64,000 bases of DNA from G963676655 sp963676655 (GTDB lineage Bacteria; Verrucomicrobiota; Lentisphaeria; Victivallales; Victivallaceae), in NCBI GenBank assembly GCA_963676655.2, contig CAXXKX010000003.1, forward strand, positions 1,612,001 to 1,676,000. The letters run 5' to 3'. The first letter of the stretch is position 1. Each line of letters starts with the position of its first letter. The translations under genes were made by a program, and so were the position numbers. A model generated the notes under the pieces. That model worked only from the letters and a program-made list of their open reading frames with translations. It made no database searches and was not told the DNA's origin. Below are positions 60,778 to 64,000 of this stretch, piece by piece.

Positions 60778-61944
60778 TTACTGCGGCATTAAATAATACG
60801 GTTTACCGGATTCAAGTTTGAATTTTGAATTTGGTATTTGAGTTGACCCCGGCAGATTGACGTTGACTTGCGGCGCTTTGCTTTCCATGCCAAGCAAACT
60901 GAAAAGAGAGACTTTCGGCCGGTTGACGACAACTTTGTAATCTTTGAGTTTTGCCAGAGCAGCCGCTTTCGTTACCGCATCTTCAAAATAGCCGAGTTGA
61001 TCAACCAGATTCAATTTTTTAGCCTGAATACCCAGGAATATCCGGGCGTCGCCTATTTCCGAATTTCTGATCTTTTCAACCGTCAAACCTTTTCGTCCTT
61101 TGACTACCACATCAAGGAAACGATCATAAACCAGCATCAGGTATTCTTTTATTATTTTCTTTTCTTCCGGAGTAGTCGGTCTGGTTCCGCTCAGAATGTC
61201 TTTAAGTTTTCCTGATGTATAAGGTTCACTCTCGAGTCCGATTTTCTTGAAGAGTTCATGATATTTATAGGCATTTATAATAACCCCGATACTGCCGGTT
61301 GTGCATAATTCATGCGAAACAATCCAGTCGGCGGAACAACCAATATAATAACCGCCGCTGGCCGCCATCGTGTCAAACCAGGCGACAACCGGAATCTTAC
61401 GTTTCTTTTTAAGCTGCATTACCGCGTTGTATACCCGGTCGGAAGCGACTACTTCTCCTCCCGGACTGTTTATATACAGAATTAACGCTTTCATATTGTC
61501 ATCTTTTTCAAGTTTCTTGATTCGACGGACCAGTGACGCGGCATCGCCGCCTGAAGCAGAATCGTAGCTCGAATCTGCTCTGCCGCCCATGATTACCCCG
61601 TTAATATGAATGACCACAATTTTGTTGTCGGAAAACGATGCTCCGCCAATTTTCTTTTCTTCAAACTGATCATCAGTATTCACTTCGGTAATATTTTTTA
61701 TCCCGTCGGAGAATATTGCTTTAATGACGAAAAGTCCGACAAAACCAATTATAGCCAAAAAGATGATAACCCCGATAGTTATAAGTGCCCCGAGACAACA
61801 TCCGGAACTCATACTTTTATCTTTAGTTTGATTATTAACTCTTATAAAATTGTCTTTTATCGATGGTCCCTGCTGTTGTTGTGAAAAAGATGGAACCTGT
61901 TCTTTGACAAAGTCACTGTTGGGTTGGTTATACTCTTCGTTCAT
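60778..61944 (-). CDS. sppA: Signal peptide peptidase SppA-like (S49)
   Basis: 388 residues. N-terminal helix (GALITIGVIIFLAIIGFVGLFVI), then the S49 core: INSPGGEVVASD, catalytic Ser196 in MAASGGYYIG, TTGSIGVI, and the likely Lys248 in SGKLKDILSGTRPTTPEEK. Length fits the short single-domain type, which assembles into oligomers. Cleaves released signal peptides in the membrane. It precedes the SGNH gene by 12 bases. Confidence 0.93.
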   Translation of the reverse strand: MNEEYNQPNSDFVKEQVPSFSQQQQGPSIKDNFIRVNNQTKDKSMSSGCCLGALITIGVIIFLAIIGFVGLFVIKAIFSDGIKNITEVNTDDQFEEKKIGGASFSDNKIVVIHINGVIMGGRADSSYDSASGGDAASLVRRIKKLEKDDNMKALILYINSPGGEVVASDRVYNAVMQLKKKRKIPVVAWFDTMAASGGYYIGCSADWIVSHELCTTGSIGVIINAYKYHELFKKIGLESEPYTSGKLKDILSGTRPTTPEEKKIIKEYLMLVYDRFLDVVVKGRKGLTVEKIRNSEIGDARIFLGIQAKKLNLVDQLGYFEDAVTKAAALAKLKDYKVVVNRPKVSLFSLLGMESKAPQVNVNLPGSTQIPNSKFKLESGKPYYLMPQ

Positions 61945-61957
61945 GTCAGTTCTTTCG

Positions 61958-64000
61958 TTAATTTACTTGTTCAGAAGGGTTATGAGCTAAATCCGCGGCA
62001 ACTTTGAACAGTTCCTCCCACCATTGTTCAAGCGGTCGTTCATGTTCTTCGCTGCTCATCTCCTCCAGTTTATTAAAATCATTAATTTTATTTCCAATTC
62101 CACCAAATCCCATAAAATAACCGTTCTTATCACCGTTTTCAATACAGGACATTAAATGATTTATCCCGTCAAACGCCAATCGCGTAGCCAAAGTACGATC
62201 AAACGGCGAAGGTTTTCCGCCTTGCTGAAGCGGTCCCAGAATGACCTGTTTGACATCAAACATTTTTTTACTTTCAGCCTCAAAAAGCTTGCCTATAAAG
62301 TCAGTCGTATAAATATCGTCAGCATATTCATTACGAATATACAAAGCTACATTGCGGCCGCCTTTAAAACTTTTCACCAGTCGTTTAACATGCCGGCGCA
62401 GTTTGTCAAGGTCAATACCGTTTTCATGCAAATAGACTTCTTCGGCTCCGGTTGCCAATCCGCTCATGGCAGCCAGAAATCCGCAATAACGCCCCATAAC
62501 TTCGACAATGAATGCACGATGAGCGCTGTCGGCGGAATTTTTTATCATATCGACCACAGTTACAATGTTATTGAGGGCGGTATCTGTACCGATACATATT
62601 TCACAACCAGGTAAATTATTATTGATCGAAGCCGGAACACAAACAAACGGAATCTTCAACGGTTTCATGGCATTGTGTTTATTATACAACATCCGCATTC
62701 CCTGATATCCGGCCCAGCCTCCGATCATGATAATCCCCTGAATATTATATTTTACCAGATTATTGGCTATATCGTAAAGATCATCTTCCCGAGGAACCAT
62801 TCTATTAGATCCTATCTTTGAACCACCCAGAGAAACCCATTCCTCAACATCCATCCATTTCATTTCGCGGAAGTCACCACTTATCATCCCCTCAAAACCG
62901 TTCTTGATCTGATAAACTTTATGACCATGATCAAGTCCGATACGAACTGCCGCCCTGACCGCCGCGTTCATTCCCGGAGCCGGCCAGCCGCAATTCATGA
63001 CCGCTATATTGTAATTACCGGTAGTTTCATCGCCGCGCGGCAGAGACAAACACAGTGTCCGGTACATTTCCATCAGATTATTCCAACTTGCTCCCCGAAG
63101 TTCCATTGCCTCATTATATTTATGATCCTTGATAAGTTGAGTAATCTGACTGTTTTTATTTACCGAATCCATCAAATGAGCGGAACTGATCCGGTTTTTA
63201 CGCATAACAACCAGTCTGGCTTCATTGTTCGGACTTTCTTTTAAAATTTCATGGACCGCATAATGACCTTCCACCGTACTCATATAACGATCATAGGCAC
63301 TTGGAGTACCGCCACGCTGAACATGGCCGAGAATGGTTATGCGCGGTTCTATACTCATCCCTTCCTGTAAAATTTTCTCGACGCTTTTACAGGTTATCGG
63401 ATTGCCCTGGCGGTCTTTCGCACCTTCGGCCACAATCACAATACAATCACGCCTGCCGGTTTCTATACCTTTCTTGAGAACTTCACAAATCTTCTTTTCC
63501 CATCCTTCAAGAGGCGGATATTCCGGCACAAAAACCCATCCCGCACCGGAAGCAATCGCCGCAACCAGCGCCAGATAACCGCAATTACGTCCCATTACTT
63601 CAATCAGGAAAGTTCGATGATGACTGGCCGCGGTACTTTTTATAGCATCGGTTGCTTCGACAATTCTGTGAAGAGCACTGTCAGCACCAATCGTCATATC
63701 AGTATTGGCCATGTCATTGTCAATGGATCCGACCAATCCGACTATTTTGAGTTGAGGATGTTTTTCCAGAGAGTCTGACGAAATTTCATTTTTATCAATC
63801 AATTCCTGCAGTAAATCAGGCCATTCATCGCTGAATTCGCTTGCTCCGGTTAAACTGCCGTCGCCGCCGATAACGATCAGATTATCTATTCCGTTTATTA
63901 CCATATTTTTTGCTGCAACCATTCTGCCGGAACGTTCTCTGAATTCTTTACATCTGGCAGTTCCGATCATGGTTCCTCCCTGATTAAGAATTCCGCTGAC
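61958..64000 (-). CDS. Two-domain, eukaryote-like 6-phosphofructokinase (5' end outside window)
   Basis: At least 680 codons. The frame stays open through the right edge and reads VSGILNQGGTMIGTARC across it, a canonical PFK segment, so the ATG at 63970 is internal although a GGAGG happens to precede it. The N-half is catalytic: VIGGDGSLTG, GSIDNDM with the catalytic Asp, EVMGRNCGYLA. The C-half is a diverged duplicate with GGWAGYQG in place of GGDGS and PASINNNLPG in place of the Asp site, as in the regulatory half of eukaryotic PFK. Phosphorylates fructose 6-phosphate in glycolysis; ATP versus pyrophosphate use cannot be settled by eye. Confidence 0.9.
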   Translation of the reverse strand, partial: VSGILNQGGTMIGTARCKEFRERSGRMVAAKNMVINGIDNLIVIGGDGSLTGASEFSDEWPDLLQELIDKNEISSDSLEKHPQLKIVGLVGSIDNDMANTDMTIGADSALHRIVEATDAIKSTAASHHRTFLIEVMGRNCGYLALVAAIASGAGWVFVPEYPPLEGWEKKICEVLKKGIETGRRDCIVIVAEGAKDRQGNPITCKSVEKILQEGMSIEPRITILGHVQRGGTPSAYDRYMSTVEGHYAVHEILKESPNNEARLVVMRKNRISSAHLMDSVNKNSQITQLIKDHKYNEAMELRGASWNNLMEMYRTLCLSLPRGDETTGNYNIAVMNCGWPAPGMNAAVRAAVRIGLDHGHKVYQIKNGFEGMISGDFREMKWMDVEEWVSLGGSKIGSNRMVPREDDLYDIANNLVKYNIQGIIMIGGWAGYQGMRMLYNKHNAMKPLKIPFVCVPASINNNLPGCEICIGTDTALNNIVTVVDMIKNSADSAHRAFIVEVMGRYCGFLAAMSGLATGAEEVYLHENGIDLDKLRRHVKRLVKSFKGGRNVALYIRNEYADDIYTTDFIGKLFEAESKKMFDVKQVILGPLQQGGKPSPFDRTLATRLAFDGINHLMSCIENGDKNGYFMGFGGIGNKINDFNKLEEMSSEEHERPLEQWWEELFKVAADLAHNPSEQVN

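Noticed and set aside
63968..63980. GGAGG plus ATG as the start of the phosphofructokinase gene
   Set aside because: The frame remains open upstream to the edge and encodes the conserved LNQGGTMIGTARC segment, so this ATG is internal.
1..64000. CRISPR arrays, insertion sequences and prophage genes
   Set aside because: No regularly spaced repeat units, no transposase or integrase motifs, and no phage structural genes were found.

Overview
The window looks like chromosome from a Gram-negative, glycan-degrading bacterium of the PVC group, most likely Lentisphaerota (Victivallales-like). The reasons are pseudopilins of the FTLIELLVV type (some with the H-X9-DG tail motif) placed next to glycosidase-like genes, a DUF4838 protein, LacI and GntR-LacI sugar regulators, many lipoproteins, and an ExbB-ExbD-TonB set that implies an outer membrane. 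The taxonomic call is inference from gene content. I saw no rRNA, tRNA, CRISPR array or transposase gene.

Layout. 1-1289: lipase-like lipoprotein, cut by the left edge. 1796-9853: catabolic cassette 1 on the minus strand (GntR-LacI regulator, pseudopilin, DUF4838 protein, CE7-like esterase, six-hairpin glycosidase-like protein, QueG/RdhA-like iron-sulfur protein), flanked by diverged direct repeats at 1631 and 9996. 10294-13363: plus-strand M28 peptidase, then three small genes including a WapI-type immunity-like protein with membrane segments and a likely frameshift. 13606-20200: NUDIX hydrolase, rpoZ, an acyl-CoA dehydrogenase/etfA/etfB operon, and two orphan envelope genes. 20310-22409: pnp, behind a long leader that can form competing hairpins. 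22895-29449: cassette 2 (LacI regulator, pseudopilin, degenerate pseudopilin, 937-aa glycosidase-like protein, lipoprotein).

29799-34300 is the most unusual locus. One reading frame encodes a complete LacI repressor, a transmembrane helix and a complete ABC sugar-binding protein, followed by two permeases. Two TACAACCGGTTGY operators exactly 84 bp apart bracket its promoter. 34579-43261: a thiol- or sulfur-handling cluster (ArsR-type repressor, CoA-disulfide reductase-rhodanese fusion, RND pump pair, small conserved protein, BASS/ACR3-like carrier fused to CBS domains), with the same 20-bp operator in front of arsR and of the reductase. 43474-48056: SGNH lipoprotein, a DUF3634-like protein and an ExbB-ExbD-TonB operon. 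48129-54544: TPR protein, recA, gyrB. 54792-61944: two tandem Cache-type adenylate cyclases, a nitrilase-family amidase, an SGNH hydrolase and SppA. 61958-64000: a tandem-domain, eukaryote-like phosphofructokinase cut by the right edge.

Together these genes describe an anaerobe-like sugar and glycan degrader. Extracellular glycosidases, esterases and pseudopilins release sugars, TonB and ABC systems import them under LacI/GntR control, and glycolysis runs through a two-domain PFK. Several gene starts were revised from ribosome-binding sites and overlaps; the reason is given in each entry.
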